From Aquabacterium sp. (GTDB lineage Bacteria > Pseudomonadota > Gammaproteobacteria > Burkholderiales > Burkholderiaceae_C): a stretch of 64,000 nucleotides of DNA. Below, piece after piece: positions 33,187 to 41,842 of this stretch (position 1 is its first letter; each line of letters opens with the position of its first letter). The notes beneath the pieces were generated by a model. It made no database searches and was not told the DNA's origin. It saw only the letters and a program-made list of their open reading frames with translations. Position numbers and translations under genes: made by a program. The stretch spans positions 310,001 through 374,000 of the forward strand of contig NZ_JAQSDR010000002.1 in NCBI RefSeq assembly GCF_029946005.1, in the 5' to 3' direction.

Positions 33187-33278
33187 CCCACCCACGGGGA
33201 ATGCCCAGGGCCCGGAAAAAACACCGTGTTTCAAACTACGTTTCATTGGAAGACACCTTTCATCCACGGAGCGTTGAC

Positions 33279-34541
33279 ATGAATTTGAAATCACTGATGG
33301 TGGCCACGGCAAAGGCCGTTGGCGTCACCCTGCTGACCAGCCTGGCCGCCCACGCCGCCTACTTCAAGTGGGAAATGGTTGAGTTGCCCGCCTCCAGTGG
33401 CGCCACTTGCGGCAACGGCACGCCCTATCGCTTCTTCGTCAACCGCACGCCTTTCAACAGCAAGGCTGTCGTCATGTTCGAAGGTGGCGGTGCGTGCTGG
33501 GACCAAGCCGCGTGCAAGGGCGGCTCGCTGCTCAACGCCGTCAACCCCGATGGCATCCCCGAGAACTACATGAGTGACTGGAACCGCCAGGCCCACCTTG
33601 GCCTGGTGACCCCCTTCACTGCCCGCGTCCACCCCCTGCAAGCCGTGCAGACCCAAAGCTGGAACATCGTCTACCTGACCTATTGCACTGGCGACGTGCA
33701 CACCGGCAACAAGGTCAATGTGTACAACAACACCGACCCGGCCAACCCCATGACCTACTTCCACCGTGGCGCCATCAACGCGCAGGCGGTGGCGAACTGG
33801 ATGGCCAAGAACCTGCCCCAGCCCGACCACCTGCTGCTGACCGGTTTCTCGGCCGGTGGCGTGGGCTCCACGGCCAACTACGCGGCCTTCCGCACCACGC
33901 TCAAGCCCAAGAAGATGGCCCTGGCCGCCGACTCCGGCCCGCTGTTCAACGTGCCCCGCACTGCCACCCCCGAGCAAGCACCGTCCGTGCTGCTGCACAA
34001 CAAGATCCGCGAAGTCTGGGGCCTGGATGGTCCTGACGGCCTGGTCACCCAGCTGATCACCAAGTACCCGGGTGCAGGCGACTTGAACAACATGGGCTCC
34101 ATCACCGCTGGCCTGGGCAAGATCTTCCCCAATGACCGCATTGGCTACACGATGTTCCAGGAGGACACCAACTTCTCGGCCTTCTCGTACCAGAAGTTCT
34201 ACCCCGAGATCGCCAACGCTGCCACCGACGCCGAACGCCTGAAACTGCTGAACGTGAAGTGGCGCCAGGAAATCGAACCTTGGATTGCCCAAATGACCCC
34301 CACCAACGTGGGCTACTACGTCCCCAACAAGCGTGACATCAATGGTTCGCACTGCACCACCATCGTCACCTTCGGCGGCACCAGCATCGTTGAAAAGAAG
34401 CTGAACTCGGTGGGCGTGTTCGTGGACAACTTGCTGGACGGCAAGGGCCCGGTCATGCGCGCCTATGAAACCAAGCCGACCACGCAGCGCGTCTTGCTGA
34501 GCGACATGTTCGCCGACTGGCTGGCGCCTTTGATCCCTTGA
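33279..34541 (+). CDS. Pectinacetylesterase (Notum-like) family secreted protein
   Basis: A 420-residue protein with an N-terminal signal peptide (hydrophobic about 8-25, cleavage after AAHA). The body matches the pectinacetylesterase/NOTUM family of alpha/beta hydrolases: VMFEGGGACWD oxyanion region, YCTGDVHTG, and the nucleophile elbow GFSAGG with S191; a late GSHC may hold the catalytic His. Members remove acyl or acetyl groups from polysaccharides or proteins; the substrate here is unknown. The start is the ATG after a GGAG site, 8 bp upstream. It stands alone between two hairpins and may be exported by the type II system of this window. Confidence 0.88.
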   Translation: MNLKSLMVATAKAVGVTLLTSLAAHAAYFKWEMVELPASSGATCGNGTPYRFFVNRTPFNSKAVVMFEGGGACWDQAACKGGSLLNAVNPDGIPENYMSDWNRQAHLGLVTPFTARVHPLQAVQTQSWNIVYLTYCTGDVHTGNKVNVYNNTDPANPMTYFHRGAINAQAVANWMAKNLPQPDHLLLTGFSAGGVGSTANYAAFRTTLKPKKMALAADSGPLFNVPRTATPEQAPSVLLHNKIREVWGLDGPDGLVTQLITKYPGAGDLNNMGSITAGLGKIFPNDRIGYTMFQEDTNFSAFSYQKFYPEIANAATDAERLKLLNVKWRQEIEPWIAQMTPTNVGYYVPNKRDINGSHCTTIVTFGGTSIVEKKLNSVGVFVDNLLDGKGPVMRAYETKPTTQRVLLSDMFADWLAPLIP

Positions 34542-34552
34542 CGCCAGTGAAA

Positions 34553-34572
34553 AAGCGCCCCTCGGGGCGCTT
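34553..34572 (+). terminator. Terminator-like hairpin after the esterase gene
   Basis: Arms AAGCGCCCC (34553-34561) and GGGGCGCTT (34564-34572) around TC, 12 bp after the esterase stop, with only a short T tail. The stronger bidirectional hairpin follows immediately. Confidence 0.7.
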
Positions 34573-34583
34573 GGCAGACCATG

Positions 34584-34615
34584 AAAAAAGCGGACTGTTG
34601 CCAGTCCGCTTTTTT
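34584..34615. terminator. Bidirectional intrinsic terminator
   Basis: Perfect 13-bp arms (34584-34596/34603-34615) with A6 on the left and T6 on the right, loop of 6 nt. It serves the esterase gene on the plus strand and the PEP-CTERM gene on the minus strand, which are convergent. Confidence 0.92.
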
Positions 34616-34636
34616 CACATCAGTCTGATATGAAAA

Positions 34637-35116
34637 TCAGACGGCTTGACGGCGACGAGCCACCAGGCCAACCACACCCAGACCTGCGAAGATCAGCGCC
34701 AGGGACTCTGGCTCAGGCACGGCTGAAGGCGTGGAATACACACTGCCGACGTAGGTGTAGATGCTTGGGAAAGCGCCTTCCACCTTCAGGGTGTGCGAAC
34801 CAGCCGTCAAACCGGTGAAGCTGAACCCGTAGCCCGTCGTGGTCGACGTCAACGAGGTGGACACACCATCGATCAGCACGGAACTGAAGGTGGCGCCGTA
34901 GCCACCAATCGAACCGATCAAATCGCTGTTACCGCCCACCGAGAAGGTGTACGAATCAGCGATCGTGCCGCCGGTGGCGAATGCACCAGTGCCCAAGAAC
35001 AAGGCAGGCGTGGGCGTCAGAGCACCCAGATCGCCACCTGGCAAAGCTGGCGCACCAGCCATTGCCGAACCTGCCACCACGAGGGAAGCAGCAGCTACCA
35101 ACATTTTCAATTTCAT
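34637..35116 (-). CDS. PEP-CTERM sorting domain protein
   Basis: A 159-residue exported protein. Signal peptide residues 1 to about 20 (MKLKMLVAAASLVVAGSAMA). The C-terminus has the PEP-CTERM tripartite signal: VPEPESLAL, a hydrophobic helix LIFAGLGVVGLVA, then RRRQAV. These proteins are recognised by exosortase (EpsH type) and linked to exopolysaccharide and cell-envelope traits; no exosortase gene is in the window. The mature part is Gly/Ser/Thr-rich with a FSFTGLTAGSHTLKVEG segment. The start is the ATG after a strong GGAGGT site. Confidence 0.93.
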   Translation of the reverse strand: MKLKMLVAAASLVVAGSAMAGAPALPGGDLGALTPTPALFLGTGAFATGGTIADSYTFSVGGNSDLIGSIGGYGATFSSVLIDGVSTSLTSTTTGYGFSFTGLTAGSHTLKVEGAFPSIYTYVGSVYSTPSAVPEPESLALIFAGLGVVGLVARRRQAV

Positions 35117-35208
35117 AAGTAACCTCCAATAGTTATCCAACGGATCGCTGACCCAAAAAGCTTCAGGACCGCGACCGCCCTTTTATATGTCCAGGCGCCG
35201 CCAGGGCA

Positions 35209-35229
35209 TACCCCCTGTTTCAGGGGGTA
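35209..35229 (-). promoter_or_regulatory. Palindrome upstream of the PEP-CTERM gene
   Basis: Perfect 9-bp arms (35209-35217/35221-35229) with a 3-nt loop, core CCCCCTG...CAGGGGG. It lies 92 bp upstream of the PEP-CTERM start codon and shares its core with the palindrome at 33157-33186, which is at a like distance from the esterase gene. A possible operator. Confidence 0.5.
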
Positions 35230-35299
35230 AAGGTAACAACCCTAAGTTGCCGAGGTTACAAATGAGGTAAACGATTCATATTTCATGACACGGAAACGC

Positions 35300-35323
35300 A
35301 AAAAAGGCCCCGAAGGACCTTTT
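35300..35323 (-). terminator. Intrinsic terminator of pckG
   Basis: On the minus strand: AAAAGGTCC, a TTCG tetraloop, GGGCC and six T residues, starting 19 bp after the pckG stop. One U-G wobble in the stem. A textbook rho-independent terminator. Confidence 0.92.
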
Positions 35324-35341
35324 CCCATCATGTGAACAACA

Positions 35342-37210
35342 TCAAGCCGCCAAACGCTGCTCGATCTTGGCTTTGGTGGCGGGCATCTCGGTCGGCAGGT
35401 GATACGACAGTTGCTGGAACAACTCGTCGTGCAACTTCAGTTCTTGCGTCCACGCTGCGGTGTCGATGCCGATCACCGATTGGAACTGCTCCTTGGTGAA
35501 GTTCAGGCCGTTCCAGTTGATTTCTTCGTAGGTCGGGCTCAGGCCGAAAGCGTTGTCCACGCCCTTGGCGGTGCCCGCGATGCGTCCCAGGATCCATTCC
35601 AGGACGCGCATGTTCTCGCCGTAGCCGGGCCACACGAACTTGCCGTCGGCGCCCTTGCGGAACCAGTTCACGCAGTACACCGGAGGCGTCTGGTGACCGG
35701 CCTTTTGCAGCTTGGCACCCACGTCCAGCCAGTGCTGGAAGTAGTCGCTCATGTTGTAGCCCATGAAAGGCAGCATGGCGAAGGGATCGCGGCGAACCAC
35801 GCCTTGCGCGCCAAAGGCGGCGGCGGTGGTTTCGGAACCCATGGTCGCGGCCATGTAGACGCCTTCGGTCCAGTCGCGGGCTTCGGTCACCAGCGGCACC
35901 GTGGTGGAACGGCGGCCGCCGAAGATGAAGGCATCAATGGCCACGCCGGCGGGGTTGTCCCACTCAGGGTCGAGCGCAGGGTTGTTGGTCGCGGCCACGG
36001 TGAAGCGGGCGTTGGGGTGGGCGGCCTTGGCGCCGGTTTCCTTGGCGATCTGGGGCGTCCAGTCCTTGCCTTGCCAGTCGACCAGGTGGGCCGGGGGCGT
36101 GTCGGTCATGCCTTCCCACCAGATGTCGCCATCGTCAGTCAGGGCGACGTTGGTGAAGATGGTGTCGCGCAACACCGACTGCATGCAGTTGTGGTTGGTG
36201 AGGTCGTTGGTGCCTGGAGCCACGCCAAAATACCCGGCTTCGGGGTTGATCGCGTAAAGGCGGCCATCGGCTCCGGGCTTGATCCAGGCAATGTCGTCAC
36301 CGATGGTGGTGACCTTCCAGCCGTTGTAGCCCTCGGGCGGGATCAGCATCGAGAAATTGGTCTTGCCGCAGGCGCTGGGGAAGGCCGCCGCGATGTGCGA
36401 CTTCTTGCCTTGTGGATCGGTCACGCCCAAGAGCAGCATGTGCTCGGCCAGCCAGCCTTGGTCGCGGCCCATGGTGGAGGCGATGCGCAGCGCAAAGCAC
36501 TTCTTGCCCAGCAACGCGTTGCCACCGTAGCCGGAGCCGTAGGACCAGATTTCGCGGGTGGAAGGGTAGTGAACGATATACTTGACGGTAGGGTTGCAAG
36601 GCCAGACGCTGTCCTTTTGGCCCGCTTCAAGCGGGGCGCCCACGGTGTGCACGCAAGGCACGAACTCGCCATCGGCACCCAGCACGTCGATCACACCCTT
36701 GCCCATGCGGGTCATGAGCTTCATGTTGACGGCCACGTAGGCACTGTCGGACAGCTCGACGCCGATGTGGGCAATGGGCGAACCCAAGGGGCCCATGCTG
36801 AAAGGCACCACGTACATCGTGCGGCCCTTCATGCAGCCCTTGAACAGGGCACCTTCGCCGGTTTGCAGCTTGGCGCGCATTTCAGCGGGCTCACACCAGT
36901 TGTTGGTGGGACCGGCGTCTTCCTTGCGGTCTGAGCAGATGAAGGTGCGGTCTTCCACGCGGGCCACGTCCGACGGGTCGGTCACGGCCAGGTAGCTGTT
37001 GGGGCGCAGTTCGGGGTTCAGCTTCTTGAAGCTGCCAGCCGCCACCAGTTGGCCGCAGAAGCGGTTGTATTCTTCTTCAGTGCCATCGCACCAATAGACG
37101 TCCTTGGCTTGCGTCAGGGCGGCGATGTCGGCCACCCAGGCGATCAGCTTGGCATTCTTGACGTAAGCGGGGGCGTTCAAAGGCACCCCCTGCGAGACGG
37201 TTTGGTTCAT
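35342..37210 (-). CDS. pckG: Phosphoenolpyruvate carboxykinase (GTP)
   Basis: A 622-residue GTP-dependent PEP carboxykinase converting oxaloacetate to phosphoenolpyruvate, the entry to gluconeogenesis. The P-loop (kinase-1a) reads [12 protein letters not shown]. Other conserved parts are [35 protein letters not shown] and the [12 protein letters not shown] region. The start MNQTVSQ is preferred over an in-frame start 43 codons upstream because it follows GGAG and because the upstream segment encodes the leader hairpin. Confidence 0.97.
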   Translation of the reverse strand: MNQTVSQGVPLNAPAYVKNAKLIAWVADIAALTQAKDVYWCDGTEEEYNRFCGQLVAAGSFKKLNPELRPNSYLAVTDPSDVARVEDRTFICSDRKEDAGPTNNWCEPAEMRAKLQTGEGALFKGCMKGRTMYVVPFSMGPLGSPIAHIGVELSDSAYVAVNMKLMTRMGKGVIDVLGADGEFVPCVHTVGAPLEAGQKDSVWPCNPTVKYIVHYPSTREIWSYGSGYGGNALLGKKCFALRIASTMGRDQGWLAEHMLLLGVTDPQGKKSHIAAAFPSACGKTNFSMLIPPEGYNGWKVTTIGDDIAWIKPGADGRLYAINPEAGYFGVAPGTNDLTNHNCMQSVLRDTIFTNVALTDDGDIWWEGMTDTPPAHLVDWQGKDWTPQIAKETGAKAAHPNARFTVAATNNPALDPEWDNPAGVAIDAFIFGGRRSTTVPLVTEARDWTEGVYMAATMGSETTAAAFGAQGVVRRDPFAMLPFMGYNMSDYFQHWLDVGAKLQKAGHQTPPVYCVNWFRKGADGKFVWPGYGENMRVLEWILGRIAGTAKGVDNAFGLSPTYEEINWNGLNFTKEQFQSVIGIDTAAWTQELKLHDELFQQLSYHLPTEMPATKAKIEQRLAA

Positions 37211-37222
37211 GACAATGGCTCC

Positions 37223-37285
37223 AAAAGTAAAAAACAGGGTCTCGACAGCGCGGCAACAGCTTGGGGCTGCGCTCTCGACACCCTG
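37223..37285 (-). promoter_or_regulatory. Terminator-like hairpin in the pckG leader (possible attenuator)
   Basis: Imperfect 20-bp inverted repeat (37235-37254/37266-37285; 17 of 20 pairs) with an 11-nt loop. In the pckG direction it is followed by TTTTTT (37234-37229) and then TTTT. It ends about 13 bp before the start codon and overlaps no upstream minus-strand gene, so its likely effect is on pckG itself. Confidence 0.6.
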
Positions 37286-37510
37286 CCGGTTGACATTCCC
37301 GGCGGAGAACGGCAACGGCATCGCCGGGCAAAATGCCAAACAGCGAAACCTCGTAGTTTAGTTCACCCCTTCCGGTTTGAGTTCCCCCCCTTTCCGAGGG
37401 GTTTCCGCCAGGGTGCCAACTCTGTCACACAGCAAACACCGCGCCAACTTGTCGGCAAGCCCTGGATTCCACTACGCGACAATGGCCCGTGCCCTTGATA
37501 AGGTGGAACG

Positions 37511-38290
37511 ATGAATCGACGGGACTGGATCGGATGGACCACTGGCTGGCTGAGCCTGCCTGGGTGGGCATGGGCACAAAGCACGGACCCCGTGCGCCTG
37601 GGAGTTGATGGCCTGTTGCAGGACACGGGCCTGGCCGGGCGCTGGAAAGCGGGGATGGGCCGCGACCTGGGACTGGCGGCCACTTGGGTGCGCGAACCCT
37701 CGGGCACCATCTTGCGGCAGCTTGAGTCGGGCGAGCTGCCCATCGGCTTGTTCCTGAGCCACCCCCTGGCCGACCGCCTGGAGCAACAAGGCCTGATCCA
37801 CGACCGCCACACGCTGGCCCGCACCCAGGTCTTGCTGGTGGGGCCATCGGCCGACCCCGCGGGCGTGCGCGGTGAGCGCGACGTGGTCCGAGCCTTGCAT
37901 CAGATATTGGCCGGCCAGGCCGCAGGCGCGTGCCGTTGGCTACCAGCGCCCAAGGATTCGGCACTGGCGGGCCTGAGCGACACATTGACCAGCACCCTGG
38001 GCGCCCAGCATTTGCCCGCCCGGACCGCCAGCAGTGCGTCGGCAGGCGCTTCGTTGCCACCCTATCAATGGTTGACCATGGCCGATTGGCAAAAAATGGC
38101 CCGCGCTGAGCGCCTTGCCCGCAAAGTCTTGGTCGATCAGGATCCCCGCCTGTGGCTGAACTGTCAGGTGGCCCGCTCGTTCAAGACACCCCACCCCGCG
38201 GGCAAGCTTCTGGTGAAGTGGTTGCAAGGCCCCCTGGGGAGACAGGCCGTCACGGCGCCAGGTTCGGCGTGGCAAAAAGCGCCGGGCTGA
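37511..38290 (+). CDS. Molybdate/tungstate-type substrate-binding protein (TupA/ModA-like)
   Basis: A 259-residue periplasmic protein with a signal peptide (cleavage near WAWA-QS). It resembles the PBPII anion-binding proteins for tungstate or molybdate: VDGLLQDTGLAGRW parallels the TupA T-D-S-G-L region, and LVGPSADPAGVRG is the shared hinge segment. The similarity is weak and the anion-binding residues cannot be confirmed by eye. It starts the operon with the ModB-like permease 4 bp downstream. Substrate molybdate or tungstate, inferred from context. Confidence 0.75.
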   Translation: MNRRDWIGWTTGWLSLPGWAWAQSTDPVRLGVDGLLQDTGLAGRWKAGMGRDLGLAATWVREPSGTILRQLESGELPIGLFLSHPLADRLEQQGLIHDRHTLARTQVLLVGPSADPAGVRGERDVVRALHQILAGQAAGACRWLPAPKDSALAGLSDTLTSTLGAQHLPARTASSASAGASLPPYQWLTMADWQKMARAERLARKVLVDQDPRLWLNCQVARSFKTPHPAGKLLVKWLQGPLGRQAVTAPGSAWQKAPG

Positions 38291-38294
38291 GGCC

Positions 38295-39002
38295 ATGAGC
38301 ACCTGGGAACTCGACGCCATCTGGCTGAGCGGGCAAATTGCATTGCTCACGCTGCTGATCAGCACCCCGCCAGCGGTGGTGCTGGCCTCGGTGATGGCCA
38401 AAGCACGTTGGCACGGCCACTGGCTGTTGAACACGGTGGTGCTGCTGCCCATGGCCCTGCCGCCTGCCGTGGTGGGCTTCGCCTTGCTCGCGGGCCTGAG
38501 CGATGACGGCCAGCTCGGCCACTGGATTGGCAACCTGACGGGCTGGACGCTGAGCTTCTTTCCCAGCGGCGCGGTGCTGGCCGCCAGCCTGGTCACCCTG
38601 CCGCTGATGGTGCGCGTGCTGCGCCCCGCTTTCGAAGCCGTCGACCCGATGATGGCGCCCTTGGCCCAGACGCTGGGCGCCTCCCCGTGGGGCGCCTGGT
38701 GGAGCATCACCTTGCCGCTGGCTGCGCCCGCCGTGCTGTCGGCCATGGCGCTGGGCTTGGCAGCGGCCTGGGGCGAGACGGGCGCCACCTTGGTGCTCGC
38801 CTCGGCCTTGCAGCCCAGCCCCCGCGTCGGGCACCCCGAGCACAGCGTGCCCCTTGCCCTGGTGCAGGCCCTGCGCTCGCCCGACAACCTGGGGGCCGCG
38901 ACTCGCCTGGCACTGGTATCGGTCGGCGTCGCGTTCGTGGCGGTCTTGCTGAGCGAAGCCGGACGCCGCCATTGGCAGGGCCGGTGGGCGGCCGCCAAAT
39001 GA
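38295..39002 (+). CDS. modB: ModB-like ABC transporter permease
   Basis: A 235-residue inner-membrane permease with about five membrane helices. It has the ModB pattern PMALPPAVVGFALL in the second helix and the cytoplasmic EAA-type loop LGASPWGAWWSITLPLAAP, which docks on the ATPase. In the last periplasmic turn GETGATLVLA resembles the EFGAT segment of ModB. The stop overlaps the ATPase ATG by 3 bp, so they are translationally coupled. It should form the channel of a molybdate/tungstate importer. Confidence 0.85.
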   Translation: MSTWELDAIWLSGQIALLTLLISTPPAVVLASVMAKARWHGHWLLNTVVLLPMALPPAVVGFALLAGLSDDGQLGHWIGNLTGWTLSFFPSGAVLAASLVTLPLMVRVLRPAFEAVDPMMAPLAQTLGASPWGAWWSITLPLAAPAVLSAMALGLAAAWGETGATLVLASALQPSPRVGHPEHSVPLALVQALRSPDNLGAATRLALVSVGVAFVAVLLSEAGRRHWQGRWAAAK

Positions 39003-40156
39003 ACAAACTGCCCAAAGTCCTGCCATTGGCCTTGAGCGTGGAGTTGCGACTGCAGCAACCCGGGTTGGACATCCAGGCCCAGTTCCGCGTACTGCCGGGG
39101 CGCGTGTGCGCCATCGTGGGGCGCTCGGGTGCGGGCAAGTCGGCCCTGCTCAAAGCCACGGCCGGGCTTCACCCTTCGTTGGGTGGGCGCGTTGCCCTGG
39201 GCAACCAAGCCATCTATGACTCGACGGCGGGCGTGAACCTGCCCCCCCAACAACGCCGACTGGCTTGGCTGGACGGCCACGCGCACCTGTTTCCGCACTT
39301 GAGTGTGCAGGGCAACCTGGAATATGGCCTGGCACGCGCGCCCAAACCCGTGAACGGCCCCAACTTCGACGCCGTGACCCAATGGCTGGACCTGCGCTCG
39401 CTGTTCAAAGCCCGGCCTGCGCGCCTCACACCGTCGCAGCGCTTCAAAGTGGCCCTGGGCCGCGCCTTGCTGTCCGCCCCCAGGGCCATCTTGCTGGACG
39501 ACCCCTTGAGCGGCGTGGCCGAGCACGATCAGCCCCCCCTGCTCGACTTGCTGGCCCAGGTTCCCACGCGGTCCAAATTGCCGGTGGTGCTGATCAGCCC
39601 GCGCATGAACGAGGTGATCCGCATGGCGGATGACGTGATCGTGCTGCACGAGGGGCGCATGACCAGTGGCGGCCCCGTCCCCCAGATCCTGTCGGACGTG
39701 TCCTTGTCCACCTTCCTGGAGGGCGTGAACGCGGGCAGCGTGATCGAGGGCGAGGTCAAGCGCCACGACATCCAATGGCTGCTCAGCGAGATCGACGTGG
39801 CTGGTCAACGCGTGACCGCCCCCGCCGTGCTGCACGCGGTCGGCCGCAAGGTGCGCTTGAAAATCCGCGCCCGCGACATCAGCCTGCACCGCGATCTGCT
39901 GGAGGGCAGCAGCGCCAGCAACCAGCTGCGCGGCCGCATCACGCAGATCATGCTGGCGGGCGAGAACGGCTCTTATGGCGCCGTGGGCGTCGAGCTAGAT
40001 CACGTGCGAGAAACCGGTGATTTCTCCATCCAGCCCGGCGTGCAGATCTGGGCCCTGCTCACCCGGCGCGCCATCCAGGAGATGGACCTGGCGCCTGGTC
40101 AGCCTTGCGTGGCCAGCTTCAAGGCCATGTCCTTGGCGGTCTCTTCCTGGCGTTGA
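38999..40156 (+). CDS. ModC-like ABC ATPase with degenerate catalytic motifs
   Basis: A 385-residue protein aligned to ModC over its full length, with an N-terminal ABC domain and C-terminal TOBE (molybdate-binding) domains. Walker A is intact (GRSGAGKS, K47). The other motifs are altered: the Q-loop Gln is Gly (G93), the signature LSGGE reads LTPSQ (143-147), the Walker B ends DDP (D168 for the catalytic Glu), and the H-loop His is Pro (P201). It should bind ATP but is unlikely to hydrolyse it normally. The gene is uninterrupted and coupled to modB, so it is not simply decayed. It may depend on another ATPase or act as a regulator. Confidence 0.85.
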   Translation: MNKLPKVLPLALSVELRLQQPGLDIQAQFRVLPGRVCAIVGRSGAGKSALLKATAGLHPSLGGRVALGNQAIYDSTAGVNLPPQQRRLAWLDGHAHLFPHLSVQGNLEYGLARAPKPVNGPNFDAVTQWLDLRSLFKARPARLTPSQRFKVALGRALLSAPRAILLDDPLSGVAEHDQPPLLDLLAQVPTRSKLPVVLISPRMNEVIRMADDVIVLHEGRMTSGGPVPQILSDVSLSTFLEGVNAGSVIEGEVKRHDIQWLLSEIDVAGQRVTAPAVLHAVGRKVRLKIRARDISLHRDLLEGSSASNQLRGRITQIMLAGENGSYGAVGVELDHVRETGDFSIQPGVQIWALLTRRAIQEMDLAPGQPCVASFKAMSLAVSSWR

Positions 40157-40208
40157 AGTTGATATGCTTGAGCGGCTTCCATCACCTTGCCGCCATTCAG
40201 GAGTGCCC

Positions 40209-40814
40209 ATGTCTGCTGTTGTTGATCGCCGCGTGTTGTCCGTCAACACGGCACTGGCCCAAACCCTCGTGATCGACCACAAGCCTGTGCTCACGGCCAT
40301 CGGCAAGCGAGCGGTCAGTTCACTGGCCTCGCCCGCGCGCATCGAGGTCAAGCCCATGGGCCTGCATTTGGACGAACAGGCCGATCCCACCGTGCACGGC
40401 GGCCTGTCCAAGGCGGTCTACGCCTACCCCCACGAGCACTACCCCTTCTGGCAAACCGTGCGCTCGCAAGCCCAATCGCAGGCCTGGGACGAGGCCCTGC
40501 CGCACGGCATGCTGGGCGAGAACCTGACCATCACCGGTTTGCTGGAGAGCGATGCCTACATTGGCGATGTATTGAAGTTCCCGGACTGCACGTTGGCCAT
40601 CAGCGAGCCGCGCCATCCCTGCTTCAAGTTCGCGGCCGTGATGGGCTTCAAGCAGGCGGTCAAGATGATGGCGCAATCGGGCTACTGCGGCTTCTACCTG
40701 GCGGTGCGGGTGCCCGGCACCATCGCGGCGGGTGAAAGCTACGAACTGATCCCCGGCCAGCGCCAGGTCAGCATCGCCGAGCTGTTCAAGTCCGACATGC
40801 GGCGCAAATCCTGA
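40209..40814 (+). CDS. MOSC domain protein
   Basis: A 201-residue MOSC domain protein (YiiM-like) with HGGLSKAVYAYPHEHYPFW, MLGENLTI and the conserved cysteine in RHPCFKFAAVMG, the residue thought to carry the sulfur or molybdenum cofactor ligand in this family. It follows the molybdate-type transporter by 52 bp with an AGGAG site and is probably functionally linked to molybdenum cofactor or detoxification of N-hydroxylated compounds, as shown for YiiM; for this protein that is inference. Confidence 0.85.
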   Translation: MSAVVDRRVLSVNTALAQTLVIDHKPVLTAIGKRAVSSLASPARIEVKPMGLHLDEQADPTVHGGLSKAVYAYPHEHYPFWQTVRSQAQSQAWDEALPHGMLGENLTITGLLESDAYIGDVLKFPDCTLAISEPRHPCFKFAAVMGFKQAVKMMAQSGYCGFYLAVRVPGTIAAGESYELIPGQRQVSIAELFKSDMRRKS

Positions 40815-40838
40815 TCGCCCGCCTGACAGCCCACCTGA

Positions 40839-41771
40839 TCAGCCCAGCGTTTCGATGATGGCGTTGGACACGCCACTCATCACGTGCCCTGCGGGCACAT
40901 GGTGCGCCGCGCCATCGACATGACCGGTCTGGTCATCGAAGAAGAAATCAGGCTCAAACTCGCGCAGGAACTCGCCTTTGGGCAGGCCGCCCAAAAACAT
41001 GGCCTCGTCCACTTCGATGTCCCAGTCCATCAGCGTGCGGATGGCGCGTTCGTGCGCCGGGGCGCTGCGCGCGGTGACCAGGGCGGTGCGGATGCGCATG
41101 CCGCCCTCTTCTCCCAAAGCCTGACCGCGTTGCTGCAGATCATGCAAGGCCTGCAAAAGTGGCTTGAAGGGCCCGGCCGGCAAAGGCTTGGCAGCGCGCT
41201 CCTGTTCGTGCAGTTGAAAGGCATCCAGCCCCGAGCTTTGGAAGACTTGCTCGGCCTCGTCCGAGAACAGCACCGCGTCACCGTCAAAGGCAATGCGCAC
41301 TTCGCGCGGGTGGGCTTCGCCGGCATGGGCTGAATGGGGCAGCACGCGCGCAGCGGGCACGCCTTCGAGCAGGGCCGAGCGCACATCGGCTTCGTTGGCC
41401 GACAGGAACAGGTGCGCCCGCAAAGGCCGCAAATACCGGTAAGGCGATTCGCCCCGTGTGAACACCCCCCGCTGAATCGGCAAGCCATAGTGGCGCGCCG
41501 AGCGGAACACGCGCATGCCAGACACCGGGTCGTTGCGCGACAAGATGACCACTTCAACGCGGGGTTGCTCGGGCGAGTTAAAGGCCAACAGCTTGCGCAC
41601 CAGCGAAAACGCCACGCCCGGCTTGGCGGGTTCGTCCAGGCGCTTGAGCTGGTGCTTCATGTAGGCGCGGTCACCCGCAGCCTGGTCGAACAGCAGGTTC
41701 TCTTGCTCGAAGTCGAACAGCGCCCGCGATGAAATCGCCACCACCAACTGCCCTGACAAACTGACGGCCAT
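40839..41771 (-). CDS. 5'-nucleotidase (PF06189 family)
   Basis: A 310-residue protein matching the bacterial 5'-nucleotidase family of PF06189. The motifs RVEVVILSRNDP, RVFRSARHYGLPI, VRIAFDGDAVLFSDE and FFFDDQTGHVDGAA carry the acidic residues expected for metal-dependent nucleotide dephosphorylation. No signal peptide is seen, so it is probably cytosolic. The start is the ATG at 41771 (MAVSLSGQ); a TTG six codons earlier is an alternative. It is convergent with the MOSC gene with a gap of about 25 bp. Confidence 0.85.
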   Translation of the reverse strand: MAVSLSGQLVVAISSRALFDFEQENLLFDQAAGDRAYMKHQLKRLDEPAKPGVAFSLVRKLLAFNSPEQPRVEVVILSRNDPVSGMRVFRSARHYGLPIQRGVFTRGESPYRYLRPLRAHLFLSANEADVRSALLEGVPAARVLPHSAHAGEAHPREVRIAFDGDAVLFSDEAEQVFQSSGLDAFQLHEQERAAKPLPAGPFKPLLQALHDLQQRGQALGEEGGMRIRTALVTARSAPAHERAIRTLMDWDIEVDEAMFLGGLPKGEFLREFEPDFFFDDQTGHVDGAAHHVPAGHVMSGVSNAIIETLG

Positions 41772-41842
41772 CTGGATGCACCCTTGCAATCAATCGAATT
41801 GAAGGGGCCAGTATCGCCGAGGCGCGTGCTGTCAGTGCACCA

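Noticed and set aside
33187-33278. Sigma-54 promoter before the esterase gene
   Set aside because: A GG-N10-GC spacing exists near 33197-33212 but the flanking bases do not match TGGCAC/TTGC.
37940-39889. A 649-codon open frame opposite the molybdate-type transporter genes
   Set aside because: Low-complexity translation; the plus-strand genes show conserved motifs and coupled starts.
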